Positions 1 to 9,779 of a stretch of 64,000 nt of DNA are shown here, one piece after another. The stretch lies in the NCBI GenBank assembly GCA_945889325.1, contig CAMDBH010000010.1, forward strand, positions 1-64,000, read 5' to 3'. Numbering within the stretch: the stretch's first letter is position 1; each line of letters opens with the position of its first letter. A model generated the notes under the pieces. It had not been told where the DNA came from. It searched no databases and worked only from the letters and a program-made list of their open reading frames with translations. The position numbers were made by a program, and so were the translations under genes. The stretch comes from Klebsiella pneumoniae (GTDB taxonomy: Bacteria; Myxococcota_A; UBA9042).

Positions 1-1019
1 GTTTTTCCTGTCACAACTGTCCCGATTTCAAAGATTTGGCCATTGACCCACGCCCTCATCCAATCGCCAGGCGACGTGGTTGCGGCGAAGAGCCGATTCT
101 TCATGGCCAACTTAACCGAAGTGTTCGTCAGCGGATCCCAGCGAAATGAATACTCCTCCTTCTCGTATTGCGGATCCGGCGCTTCAACAATGGCCCAAAC
201 GTAGGTGCCGTCCCAGTGTGCTTCGACATCGCGATGAATGGACTTTGTCACCGGCGTATTGATCATTTCCCAGCCTTTGCCCGACTTTGGATTCCACCGC
301 TCCGCGGTGATCGGATATTGCGGAAACGCCCCCGGCCAGCCGCCGACCGCGACAATTTCCGTGCCAGTCCAGACCATGCTCGCGCCCCAGCGCGGCTGCA
401 CCAGCGGCGGCGTCTGCACCCACGCGCAATCGCCGCAGACGCACGGGTGATCCGGCGCGCACGCGCTGGTACAAGTGCCGTCGTCGGACAGGGAATCGGC
501 GTAAAGTGTCAGGTCTTTGCTGACGCAGGGGCCGAGATCTGGCATGGACAAGAAAGTGTCTTTTTGTGCGTCGGTGCTGTCCGCGACTTCGCTTTGATCG
601 AGTTGTGCCGCATCGGGCTCGTCCATTTCATCGATTTCACTTGTGTCGGCGATCGCGTCGGGCAAAAGATCTGGCGCAATGATGACATCGACGACTTCGG
701 CCGCGTCCGCGGCGTCCGACGCGTCACTGACTCCTTCCGGAGCATCAGCTAGTTCATCAGGTGGAATCACAACATCGACGATTTCTACGCCATCCGCGTC
801 GGCTACGTCGCCGATCTCGTCCGCCAAGGCGGCTTCTGGCGCCGCGGGCGTGTCCTGTTGAGCATCCTTTGGAGGAATCACTACATCCATCGGCGCGTCG
901 GCCACGACCGCGTCGCCGACCGCAGCATCGGAGTCGGCAGGTTTTGGGCCGCACGCGGAGGCGAAGAGCGCAAACGCGACACCGCAGCACAAAATCCGGG
1001 ATTTGAGTCGAACTTTCAT
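1..1019 (-). CDS. Asp-rich lipoprotein with Kelch-like C-terminal region (partial, 3' end beyond window)
   Basis: Reverse strand reads MKVRLKSRILCCGVAFALFASACGPKPADSDAAVGDAVVADAPMDVV... then WVQTPPLVQPRWGASMVWTGTEIVAVGGW...; open to the window edge, so missing from the ORF track. Lipobox ASAC, Asp-rich linker, Kelch-like GTEIVAVGG motif. Confidence 0.85.
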   Translation of the reverse strand, partial: MKVRLKSRILCCGVAFALFASACGPKPADSDAAVGDAVVADAPMDVVIPPKDAQQDTPAAPEAALADEIGDVADADGVEIVDVVIPPDELADAPEGVSDASDAADAAEVVDVIIAPDLLPDAIADTSEIDEMDEPDAAQLDQSEVADSTDAQKDTFLSMPDLGPCVSKDLTLYADSLSDDGTCTSACAPDHPCVCGDCAWVQTPPLVQPRWGASMVWTGTEIVAVGGWPGAFPQYPITAERWNPKSGKGWEMINTPVTKSIHRDVEAHWDGTYVWAIVEAPDPQYEKEEYSFRWDPLTNTSVKLAMKNRLFAATTSPGDWMRAWVNGQIFEIGTVVTGK

Positions 1020-1363
1020 CTAGTCACCGTCAGTTTGAGCGGTTGGCGTTGGGGTGCACCCAGCTTGCGCGCGTGCTCAGACATTGTCAACCGCTTGTTT
1101 TTAATGTCAATTCTTACCAATGGCAGGTTGGTGGATCCGGTTTGAGTGGGCTCAACGACGACGAACGGCGTCGTCAACGCCAGACTTGGACGCACTTCAA
1201 CGGCCGCAACGCGCTCAAGGACAGCGCGCGCGACGCGGTATCCGATCGCCCATGAAACGACAGACCGATACATCTCCTTGTCATTATGCCAAAATTGTGG
1301 AACCGGATCGCTCAGCGTTAGCCGCCACGGTTGGCCCCGCTGGACCTCCCACTCCTTTGGCAA
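1016..1363 (-). CDS. hypothetical protein; start uncertain (TTG start or frameshifted 5' end)
   Basis: ORF lies between mazG and the lipoprotein gene, and its TGA stop overlaps the downstream ATG (ATGA). The reading frame stays open upstream of the annotated start without an ATG. Confidence 0.5.
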   Translation of the reverse strand: MPKEWEVQRGQPWRLTLSDPVPQFWHNDKEMYRSVVSWAIGYRVARAVLERVAAVEVRPSLALTTPFVVVEPTQTGSTNLPLVRIDIKNKRLTMSEHARKLGAPQRQPLKLTVTR

Positions 1364-1468
1364 CCAGTACGAGCTCGCTGCGCCTAAATGCGCAACATCG
1401 CGTTGAATTTCCCGCTTCGCGGCTGCGAGGGCGCTTGCGCGACGACACGCATTTTTTCACGGAGACTT

Positions 1469-2320
1469 TCACACTTTTTCCAACGCTTTTGCTCCTTGCC
1501 ACAAAGCGTCCAATTCGTCTGCCGAGGCCCGATAGGCATTGCCGTGCTCGGATTCGATAGAAGCCTCTACATGGCTGAAGCGTTTAGTGAATTTGTCCAG
1601 CGTGCCGCGCAACGCCTGCTCCGCGTCGACTTCCAGATGGCGGGCTAGGCTGGTAAGCGCGAACAGCAAATCGCCTAACTCTTCAGCAATATGGGCGGGA
1701 TTTTTTGCTGCGATCGCTTCGCGCAATTCGGCCAATTCTTCGTCGACTTTTTCTAGCACCTCGGCGGGCTTTTGCCAGTCAAAACCGATGCGGGCGGCCT
1801 TTTCGCCGATGCGCTGGCCGCGCAAAAGCGCTGGAAGGTTGCGGGGTACGCCGGATAGCGCGCCTTTGCCCTCTTGGCGCTTGGTTTGTTCCCAATTGCG
1901 CAAGACTGTGGAGGAATCGGTGACTTGGAGGTTGCCAAATACGTGCGGATGGCGACGGATCATTTTGTCGGCGATGCCGGTTGCGACCGCGTCGGCGTCA
2001 AACCACCCAAGTTCTTTGGCAATTTGTGACTGAAACGCGATCTGCAACAGCACATCGCCCAGTTCCTCGCGGAACTGCGCGATCAGGCGGGGATTTGTCC
2101 CCCCGTGTTGCGCAAAGTCGGCGGGAAGGGCGGTGGATGGCGGTCCAAGATCGTCAATGGCATCCAGCAGTTCGTAAGACTCTTCCACGAGGTACGCCCG
2201 CAGAGTCGCGAGCGTCTGTTCGCGGTCCCATGGGCAGCCGCCGTCGGGCGCGCGCAGGCAGGCCATCACCGCGACAAGGCGATCAAATCCTTGTTGCGGC
2301 AGTGTGTTGGCGTCGAACAT
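1469..2320 (-). CDS. mazG: nucleoside triphosphate pyrophosphohydrolase MazG
   Basis: MACLRAPDGGCPWDREQTLATLRAYLVEESYELLDAI and EELGDVLLQIAFQSQIA are MazG signatures, with a second EELGDLLFAL copy. Confidence 0.95.
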   Translation of the reverse strand: MFDANTLPQQGFDRLVAVMACLRAPDGGCPWDREQTLATLRAYLVEESYELLDAIDDLGPPSTALPADFAQHGGTNPRLIAQFREELGDVLLQIAFQSQIAKELGWFDADAVATGIADKMIRRHPHVFGNLQVTDSSTVLRNWEQTKRQEGKGALSGVPRNLPALLRGQRIGEKAARIGFDWQKPAEVLEKVDEELAELREAIAAKNPAHIAEELGDLLFALTSLARHLEVDAEQALRGTLDKFTKRFSHVEASIESEHGNAYRASADELDALWQGAKALEKV

Positions 2321-2338
2321 CGGCGGCTTTGGGTGAAG

Positions 2339-3787
2339 CTATTTGCTCGGAGCCGCTTCTGGCGCGGCCGGAGCGACGGCTTTCAATTCAGCGGGTTTCG
2401 CGGCAACTGCGGGCAACATCGGCAGCGCGGGGCGCATCGGCGCTCCGTCGGGGGCGTTGGCGCCCGCTGGCGTGGCTTGGGTCAAAATGAACGTACCCGC
2501 GCCGTCTAACTTATGGAAATCACCGCCGACGGGCGCCCAAGCGCCCATGTGGGCCAAGTCGTGTGGGCCCTTGTTGTCGATGCGGTAGATATTGGCCGCC
2601 ATCTTGGTGCCGATGGGCGGCGCGCCTTCCAATCCGAGACCTTTCCATGGGATGGCAGCTTCAACGCTCCAGCTTTTGTCGTCGCCGTCGGCGTTTACGC
2701 TGCCGTCTACCAGCACTTTGTACGTCATGCCGCTGCTGAACTTGGCCGCTTCTTTCCATTCCGGTTCGCGTGGCCCCGTGAATTTCGCATCGAAATGGCT
2801 GCCATTCGGCGTAAATTGCAATTCAACATATTGCCCTTTCATACCGGGCAGTTGCAAGAACAGTTCGATGACGTCGCCCTCCCAAGTTTCTGTGTCGTTT
2901 TCGCTGTGGGTGTTGCGCGCGTCGCTGTCGCGGGTCGTCGCCGAAAAATACAGATTCTCCTTGTCCCACGCCAGTTTGGCTGTCGTGGCATGCTCAGGCG
3001 ACAGCGGCTTGCTGTCCGGTTGTTGCCCAATGGTGAGCGAACGCACGGCCTGCCACATGGCCTCGTCGGTTTTGCCGTCGATGGCTGGAGCGGCGGAACT
3101 CTCCGTGACGCCATACATCTGCGCGCGCGGCGCATCCTGCCGCGGCGGATGATTTTCGGCGGCGCCGCCAGCTTGGCCACCGGCCACGTCAAGCGTGGTC
3201 AAAAGCAAACGATCTTCGGACAGGATCATCTTTGGATCCGGCGCAGCAACGACTTTCAGGCGGCGATTGGGCGCCGAAGGATTGGCCTTGTAGGCACCCC
3301 AATCGAAAAACCCGAGCATGATCTGCGTTGGACCAGCGGGCCAATCGGCGGGAACGGCGATATTGATGACATCTTTGATGATTTCACCCTTTTTCCATTG
3401 ACCGGGCGGGTACAAACCACCGACGCCGTAATGGTCAAACGGCTGGCGGCGCTGGCCAGGTGATTCAAAATGCACAAAGATTTTCCAGTCGCCGCTCACC
3501 GGTTCGTTGACGCGCCAGTACAAAGTCAAATCCAAGGTGCCGCCGCGTTTGGCCGGCGTGCCCTTGAGGTCGTAGCCCAGCAGGACGATCTTGTCTTCAA
3601 ACTTGACTTCGCCTTTGTTTTGAATGGTCGCGGGGGGGGCATTGAGCACGTTTTCGGCGATTTGCTGCTCTTGATCCTTGGTCAGGACAATCGATTGGGC
3701 GCCGGGACGCTTGCAGCCGGTGGCCGAAGTGGCCAGCATCAAAGCGAAAGTAGCGGTAAAAAAGCGACGGTGGGCGTTCGTGAACAT
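2339..3787 (-). CDS. lipoprotein with CBM9-like (carbohydrate-binding family 9-like) domain
   Basis: Start set at MFTNAHRRFFTATFALMLATSATGC (lipoprotein signal); APAIDGKTDEAMWQAV...LAWDKENLYFSATTRDSDAR...WEGDVIELFLQ is CBM9-like. Confidence 0.75.
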   Translation of the reverse strand: MFTNAHRRFFTATFALMLATSATGCKRPGAQSIVLTKDQEQQIAENVLNAPPATIQNKGEVKFEDKIVLLGYDLKGTPAKRGGTLDLTLYWRVNEPVSGDWKIFVHFESPGQRRQPFDHYGVGGLYPPGQWKKGEIIKDVINIAVPADWPAGPTQIMLGFFDWGAYKANPSAPNRRLKVVAAPDPKMILSEDRLLLTTLDVAGGQAGGAAENHPPRQDAPRAQMYGVTESSAAPAIDGKTDEAMWQAVRSLTIGQQPDSKPLSPEHATTAKLAWDKENLYFSATTRDSDARNTHSENDTETWEGDVIELFLQLPGMKGQYVELQFTPNGSHFDAKFTGPREPEWKEAAKFSSGMTYKVLVDGSVNADGDDKSWSVEAAIPWKGLGLEGAPPIGTKMAANIYRIDNKGPHDLAHMGAWAPVGGDFHKLDGAGTFILTQATPAGANAPDGAPMRPALPMLPAVAAKPAELKAVAPAAPEAAPSK

Positions 3788-3921
3788 GCCTAAATTCTCT
3801 CCCCAGTGTTTACACACAGAAATCATTGACAAATTGGGCGCAAAATCCTGCAAGTGAGGCTGCGCGCGCGGTAGGGTACTCGGATTGCTCGCACGATTCA
3901 AGAGCAACGCCAAATGTTCAG

Positions 3922-5649
3922 CTATTTCGTCAAACAATCAGCTAGTTGGCCGCTGCACTGCGTCGCCGTGCATTTGTCCTGGCAGGTCTTGTCGCCGTTG
4001 CAGAACGGAGTGCAGTTCGAATTGATGCAATTGAACAGCCCGTCGGCGAACTGGATGCCTTGAGGCGTAGCATTGCCCAAACATTTCCAAGTGCAGACCT
4101 GATCGCCGCCGCATGCTTGGCTGCACTGCAATGTCTCATTGCAACTGGCGCTGGGAGAAGCACTTTGAAAGCATTTGCCAATTTGTTTGAAACAGCTTTC
4201 GGTCTGCGGCTTGGTGCTGCAACTGATCAGGCCGTCGAGTTGCAACTGCGCGTCTTTGCTTGCATTGGCATAGCAGATCGCGCCGATGGTCAATAATTTT
4301 CCGGGGTATTGTTGCGCGCAGGTCCACGTGGCGGCGCAGTCGGCGCTATCGCTGCTGTTGTTGCTGACACAGCCCAAGAACGGCCCAGTGCAGTATTTGC
4401 CCATGCACTGGTTCATGCAGGTTTCGTCGACCGCAAGGGCGCATAAATCGGTGCAAATGGCGGTTTCACAGGCGCGCAACGGTTCAAAAATGTAGTTGGC
4501 GTACAGCGATCCCTTTTTGGCGATTTGGTCGATGCAAACCGCGCTTGGGTTGTGCTTGCCGCACGTTTCCTGTTGAAACAGAAACAAGCTGAGGCAACTG
4601 TTGATCGGCCCACCATAAATGTCTGCATCTGCGGGGAAATTTGCGTCTGGATAACCCTGCCAATCAAACTTGGGTGCGTCAACGCCAGTGGCCCCATCCA
4701 CAACATCGGCCAAACCGCCGTCACCGACTGCTTGATCAAATCCGCCGCCATCGCCTTGATCGACCTCGCCTACCGGCGCGTCGCCAACCGGTGCGTCGGC
4801 GACAGGGACATCCATCACCGTGATATCGCTGACAATTCCGTCGATGGCGGCGCCATCGATCCCGCCCGAATCGTCTTGCACCAAGTCAGACCCGCCGCCG
4901 TCGGTCGAACCGAGATCAGATTGGACGGCCACATCGGGCGCAACATCAGGCGGCGGCACGGGAATACACACAAGCGCTGGCGGTGTGCACACCCAGCCCC
5001 CGGGGCAACCAAGCGTTTTGCAACTGACCCCGCAGACAAGTCCTGTTGGGCCGTACACACACAAACCACTGCCACATTGCGCACTTGCGTTGCAGTAGCA
5101 CCCCAATGGCCGGTTCTTGCCGGCACACGCCGGATCGACATCGGGCCCGCCGTCCGCCAGCTTGCCATCGGCCACGGCACCGTCCAGCGACGCGCCATCC
5201 AGCGTCGCTGTGTCGGAGGGTTGAGCGTCAAGCAGCCCAACGTCTGCGGCAATGGCATCCGCCACGCCAGAATCGCCAGTATTTTGCCCATCTTCGCCGT
5301 CAGGCTCCTCTGCATCCACGACGCTGACTTCGATCAGCGGCACGTCGTCGCCCGCCTCGATCTGCTGCGCGTCGTTGGAAACCGGCAAATTGTCGGGCGA
5401 TTCCGCGTCGGCAACGGCGGTGTCCTCGCCTTGAATTGAGCCGGCATCATAGGGCGTTGCGCCCGGCGGCAGCCAAGTTTCCCATGCCTTGATGCCGCCC
5501 GTCCCCGCGTCCGCGGGCTGTAGGCTGCCGTTGCCAGGAACACTTGATAAAACGGGACCTTGTGCTCCGCCGTTCGCGTCCCAGTCCGTGCAGGCGACCA
5601 AGGCCAAGCCCAATGAAATTGCGCCTAAATATTGCCAAAACCGCTGCAT
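3922..5649 (-). CDS. Asp-rich, Cys-rich lipoprotein
   Basis: MQRFWQYLGAISLGLALVACTDWD lipoprotein signal; long D-x(3-5)-D linkers; Cys-rich C-terminal modules (CTPFCNGDKTCQDKC etc.). Confidence 0.85.
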   Translation of the reverse strand: MQRFWQYLGAISLGLALVACTDWDANGGAQGPVLSSVPGNGSLQPADAGTGGIKAWETWLPPGATPYDAGSIQGEDTAVADAESPDNLPVSNDAQQIEAGDDVPLIEVSVVDAEEPDGEDGQNTGDSGVADAIAADVGLLDAQPSDTATLDGASLDGAVADGKLADGGPDVDPACAGKNRPLGCYCNASAQCGSGLCVYGPTGLVCGVSCKTLGCPGGWVCTPPALVCIPVPPPDVAPDVAVQSDLGSTDGGGSDLVQDDSGGIDGAAIDGIVSDITVMDVPVADAPVGDAPVGEVDQGDGGGFDQAVGDGGLADVVDGATGVDAPKFDWQGYPDANFPADADIYGGPINSCLSLFLFQQETCGKHNPSAVCIDQIAKKGSLYANYIFEPLRACETAICTDLCALAVDETCMNQCMGKYCTGPFLGCVSNNSSDSADCAATWTCAQQYPGKLLTIGAICYANASKDAQLQLDGLISCSTKPQTESCFKQIGKCFQSASPSASCNETLQCSQACGGDQVCTWKCLGNATPQGIQFADGLFNCINSNCTPFCNGDKTCQDKCTATQCSGQLADCLTK

Positions 5650-5789
5650 CCGGCACCTATGCGGAGCGACCGCGACGCGCAGCTTAAGCCATGCCGCGCG
5701 CAGAATCTACAAATTGCACCACAACTTTTGCCGATTTGGCCAAGAAAAGGCCAACCGTAAGGCGATCACCAGCCCAAAAGCGCCTAAGA

Positions 5790-5812
5790 CCGCCGTCTTT
5801 GCGAGACGGCGG
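5790..5812. terminator. perfect 9-bp stem-loop downstream of hpf, possible terminator
   Basis: ccgccgtct-ttgcg-agacggcgg in an intergenic region; no strong T-tract. Confidence 0.35.
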
Positions 5813-5856
5813 CCCGAGGAGTTGCGTATTGCATTGTTATTTAGCGCGTTTGCCCG

Positions 5857-6207
5857 CTAAAATGGCTCCGCCTGCTTGATGGAACCGCTGCCGCGGCGGG
5901 CGCGTTCGCGACCGGTGCGCTTTTCAGCTTCGTCTTCGTATTGGCGTGTCAATTTGTCGACGGCGGCGTCGACGGCCTTGAGCGGTTGTTCTCCGTGGGC
6001 TTTTCCGATGAGCTCGGAAGCGCCGTGTAATGTAATTGTACAGTCAAACCCGACACTTCTGCCTTCAATCACCGCACGCGCGGTGATCGGTTTGCCCACA
6101 CGAACCTCAATTTTCTCCAATTTGGTCTGTAAGTGCTTGTGCGCTAGACCATCCATTTTGATTTCCACACCATCCGGCCCAGGCTTGGTCACGACAGTCA
6201 ATTCCAT
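5857..6207 (-). CDS. hpf: ribosome hibernation-promoting factor, short HPF/YfiA family
   Basis: MELTVVTKPGPDGVEIKMDGLAHKHLQTKLEKIEVRVGKPITARAVIEG...; S30AE-like length and ending, no C-terminal dimerisation domain. Confidence 0.75.
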   Translation of the reverse strand: MELTVVTKPGPDGVEIKMDGLAHKHLQTKLEKIEVRVGKPITARAVIEGRSVGFDCTITLHGASELIGKAHGEQPLKAVDAAVDKLTRQYEDEAEKRTGRERARRGSGSIKQAEPF

Positions 6208-6474
6208 CGGCTTCCTCCTTCACCCCAAAATCGGCAAATCTATGCGAAATGTATGGATTTGCTTATGGGAACCCTTGCTTGATTGGCACTGTGCTGCCAG
6301 CTTGGAGCAACCTGTCGTCGTCTCAACGACGGCCGTCCCAGCGCTACCAACATAGCCCAGTTTGGCAAGGTCGCCACACCTTGGCTACATGCCCAAGCAC
6401 GATTTTTTTAAAGTGTGACAATTTACCGACGATCGGGCGTGAAATGCCCACCCGGTCCAAGGTTGCGCGGCGGT

Positions 6475-7497
6475 CTACGCGACGACCCAGCTTTTGTTGC
6501 CGGTCAGGAGCCGCTGCAAATCCGCTTTCTTCGTCAAGCGTTGCGAGGCGGTCTGCGCATTCATCAGTTCATCGTACACGGGCTTTTGCACCGCACGCAG
6601 CAGGCCGATCGGCACAGGAAAATGCGGCCATTCCATGCGTGACAGCAAAAAAGTGCGTGTTGGATCAACATCATAGGCGTCGTGCACCCATAAATCCGCC
6701 TCGGTCACACCGTCCACCCCGATCCTCACAACCTGCGGCGTCAAACCCTTGAGCACAATGCCCTTATCGCGCGCGGCGCCGTAGATCATCGGCTTGCCGT
6801 GCTCGAGCGTGATCGTCGCTTCGGCGCGGTGTTCCTTGGCGGCGAGGTGATCCCACGCGCCATCATTGAAAATATTGCAATTTTGCAGGATTTCAATGAA
6901 GGCAGTGCCGTGATGTGCTGCAGCTGCCGCAAAAACGTCGGCGGAAGTCTTGGCATCGACATCAATGGTGCGCGCGATAAAACTCGCCTCCGCGCCGATC
7001 GCAAGTGACACCGGATTGAACGGATTGTCCACCGATCCCAGCGGCGTCGACTTGGTTTTCTTGCCAAATTCGGAAGTTGGAGAGTACTGCCCCTTGGTCA
7101 AGCCATAGATTCGGTTGTTGAACAACAGGACCTTAATGTCGACGTTGCGGCGCAACAGGTGAATGAAATGGTTGCCGCCGATGGAAAGTGAGTCGCCATC
7201 ACCAGTTGCCATCCACACTTGTAGGTCAGGTCGGGCGATCTTGAGGCCGGTGGCGATCGCCGGCGCACGGCCGTGGATGCTGTGGAATCCGTAAGTGGCC
7301 ATGTAGTAAGGAAAACGCGATGAGCAGCCGATACCCGCGACCGTCGCGATTTGATGCGGCGGCAGGCCTTGTTTGGCCAACGCGCGCTGCACGCCGGCCA
7401 AGATCGCGTAATCGCCGCAACCGGGACACCAGCGAACTTCTTGATCGGTCGCGAAATCTTTAGGTTTTAGCGCGACTGGTTGGATGACGTCTGTCAT
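6475..7497 (-). CDS. korB: 2-oxoacid:ferredoxin oxidoreductase subunit beta
   Basis: WCPGCGDYAILAGVQRALAKQGL, GIGCSSRFPYYMATYGFHSIHGRAPAIATGLK, ATGDGDSLSIGGNHFIHLLRRN (TPP-binding beta subunit). Confidence 0.93.
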   Translation of the reverse strand: MTDVIQPVALKPKDFATDQEVRWCPGCGDYAILAGVQRALAKQGLPPHQIATVAGIGCSSRFPYYMATYGFHSIHGRAPAIATGLKIARPDLQVWMATGDGDSLSIGGNHFIHLLRRNVDIKVLLFNNRIYGLTKGQYSPTSEFGKKTKSTPLGSVDNPFNPVSLAIGAEASFIARTIDVDAKTSADVFAAAAAHHGTAFIEILQNCNIFNDGAWDHLAAKEHRAEATITLEHGKPMIYGAARDKGIVLKGLTPQVVRIGVDGVTEADLWVHDAYDVDPTRTFLLSRMEWPHFPVPIGLLRAVQKPVYDELMNAQTASQRLTKKADLQRLLTGNKSWVVA

Positions 7498-7542
7498 AGG
7501 ACCTCATGCGTGGTCGCGCCGAGCGCGACAGAAAAGTTTGGT

Positions 7543-9414
7543 TCAACTGGCCAAGTGACTGACGATCGCGTCGGTGACTTCTGAAATCGCGAGCGGCAAA
7601 CCGTTGATGCGATTGTAGCTTTTGATGTCCATGGCGAACTTGGCCCGCAACACTTTGGACAGTTGGCCATTGTTGATCTCGGGCACGAGAATTGTGCGAA
7701 ACCGCGCCAGCACCTCGCCCAGATCGGCGGGCAGCGGATTGAGCCAGCGCAAATGCACGTGCGACACAGATTTCCCTTGATCGGCCAACTGTTGTACTGC
7801 GGTCGAACAAGTGCCGTACGGCGACCCCCAACTGACCACCAGCACGTCACCGCTCGCCTGACCGACCACTTGGGTTGGCGGAATATCCGCAACAATGCCA
7901 TCGACTTTGGCCTGGCGGGTTTTCACCATATGTTCGTGATTGGCAGGGTCATATGAAATATGTCCTGTAATATCCCACTTCTCCAAGCCACCCAAGCGGT
8001 GCTCCATGCCTTCGCTGCCCAACTTGATCCACGGTCGCGCCAGCGTCACCGGATCGCGCAAGTAAGGCAGAATTTTGTCATCGGCGAAATCGTGCCGGTT
8101 GTCGGTCAATCGCGTAATGATTTTCGGGAGCTTTTCGACGTCGGGAATCAGCCACGGTTCCGCGCCGTTGGCGATGTAGCCGTCGGACAAAAGAATGACG
8201 GGCACCATGTACTTCAAGGAAATCCGCACGGCCTCATAGGTTGTATCGAACGCGTCGGACGGGCTGCGAATCGCCAGCACCGGCACCGGACATTCGCCGT
8301 TGCGACCGTACAAAACTTGCATTAAATCGCTCTGTTCGGTCTTGGTCGGCAAGCCAGTCGACGGCCCGCCGCGCTGTACGTCGATGATGATGAGCGGCAG
8401 TTCGGTCATCACGGCCAAGCCAATCGCTTCAGATTTCAAGGCAATACCGGGACCCGACGTACCAGTCACACCGATCTGATTGCCAAAACTTGCGCCAATC
8501 GACGAACAGATCGCGGCAATTTCATCTTCGGCTTGAAACGTGCGCACGCCGAATTCTTTGTAATTTGAAAGATTGTGCAAAATGTCCGATGCCGGCGTGA
8601 TCGGATAACTGCCGTAAAACAAATCCAATCCCGCCTGATTGGCCGCGGCGATCAAGCCGATGGCCGTCGCTTCATTGCCAGAGATACTCCGGTAGGTACC
8701 GGGCGCGATCGTGGCCGGCGGCACGCTGTAGCGAATGGCAAAAAGGTCCGTGTTCTCGCCATAATCCCAACCAGCGCGGAACACCCGCTGGTTGGCTTCC
8801 AACATATCGGGTTTGCTGGCGAATTTGCGTTTGAGTTCGCGATCGACAATTTCAGTCGGCCGGTCGTACAGCCAAAATACCAAGCCAAGGCCAAAATAGT
8901 TTTTGCAGCGTTCGACTTCTTTGGATGAAAGGCCCATGCCAGAAAGCGCGTCGTTGGTTAACCGGCTGAGATCGACGGGAAAAATTTGATAATCGTCGAG
9001 AGAATTGTCCTCAAGCGGATTGCTTTCATAACCTGCCATCTTGAGGTTTTTTTGCGAAAACGCGTCCGAATTGACGATCAAAAGTCCGTTTTTCTTCAGC
9101 CACTTGCGATGCGCTGCCAACGCGGCCGGATTCATCACCACCAACACGTCCGCGCGATCGCCGGGCGTGAGGATGTCGTGGCTTGAAAAATGCAGCTGAT
9201 AGCCCGAAACACCGGCCAAAGTGCCGGCAGGTGCGCGAATCTCCGCGGGAAAATCCGGAAACGTCGCCGTGTCGTTGCCCACCGCGGCTGACGCCTCGGT
9301 GAATTGGCCACCGGTCAGCTGGATGCCATCGCCGGAGTCGCCAGCAAAACGAATGACGACAGATTCTAATGATTCCGTAGGCTTGCTGCTTGGGTGTGCT
9401 GCGAATTCTTGCAT
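7543..9414 (-). CDS. korA: 2-oxoacid:ferredoxin oxidoreductase subunit alpha (gamma-alpha fusion)
   Basis: FAGDSGDGIQLTGGQF at the N-terminus; YPITPASDILHNLS...TFQAEDEIAAICSSIGASFGNQIGVTGTSGPGIALKSEAIGLAVMTELPL. Confidence 0.93.
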   Translation of the reverse strand: MQEFAAHPSSKPTESLESVVIRFAGDSGDGIQLTGGQFTEASAAVGNDTATFPDFPAEIRAPAGTLAGVSGYQLHFSSHDILTPGDRADVLVVMNPAALAAHRKWLKKNGLLIVNSDAFSQKNLKMAGYESNPLEDNSLDDYQIFPVDLSRLTNDALSGMGLSSKEVERCKNYFGLGLVFWLYDRPTEIVDRELKRKFASKPDMLEANQRVFRAGWDYGENTDLFAIRYSVPPATIAPGTYRSISGNEATAIGLIAAANQAGLDLFYGSYPITPASDILHNLSNYKEFGVRTFQAEDEIAAICSSIGASFGNQIGVTGTSGPGIALKSEAIGLAVMTELPLIIIDVQRGGPSTGLPTKTEQSDLMQVLYGRNGECPVPVLAIRSPSDAFDTTYEAVRISLKYMVPVILLSDGYIANGAEPWLIPDVEKLPKIITRLTDNRHDFADDKILPYLRDPVTLARPWIKLGSEGMEHRLGGLEKWDITGHISYDPANHEHMVKTRQAKVDGIVADIPPTQVVGQASGDVLVVSWGSPYGTCSTAVQQLADQGKSVSHVHLRWLNPLPADLGEVLARFRTILVPEINNGQLSKVLRAKFAMDIKSYNRINGLPLAISEVTDAIVSHLAS

Positions 9415-9488
9415 CGAAACGGCTCCGTTACGTAAGATGATCGACGTCCATGCGTCGGAGATTTTTGCAGTCGATTTGGCACCAAAGT

Positions 9489-9749
9489 CTAGTCGTCGTC
9501 GTCATTTACCGTGGCAACTTCAGGGGCCTTGCCCACCTTGGCCGCGGCTTGTCGCGCGATCGCCTTGCGCCGACGGTTCAACCTCGGACCTGTTTCAGCA
9601 GCGGCAGCATCCGCGCCGCCAATCGTATTGTGCGCCGTCACTTCAGACAGATCCACGTGATGGCCCCGCAAAAGCATTGCAGATACGCCCAAATACAGAC
9701 CTATGAAAAAAAGCAGAACCAGCATTTCGCGCATAAAATCGGCATCCAT
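9489..9749 (-). CDS. small predicted single-pass membrane protein
   Basis: MDADFMREMLVLLFFIGLYLGVSAMLLRGHHVDL... with acidic tail; lies between cysS and korA in the same orientation. Confidence 0.55.
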   Translation of the reverse strand: MDADFMREMLVLLFFIGLYLGVSAMLLRGHHVDLSEVTAHNTIGGADAAAAETGPRLNRRRKAIARQAAAKVGKAPEVATVNDDDD

Positions 9750-9779
9750 GTCATCACCTCCAAATTGCGATCGATTCAA

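Noticed and set aside
168-752. 194-aa plus-strand ORF
   Set aside because: Antisense to the edge-truncated lipoprotein, which has a signal peptide and lipobox.
2513-3463. 316-aa plus-strand ORF
   Set aside because: Antisense to the CBM9-like lipoprotein gene; no signal or motif.
4525-5439. 304-aa plus-strand ORF
   Set aside because: Antisense to the Asp/Cys-rich lipoprotein; frame kept open by the Asp-codon bias.
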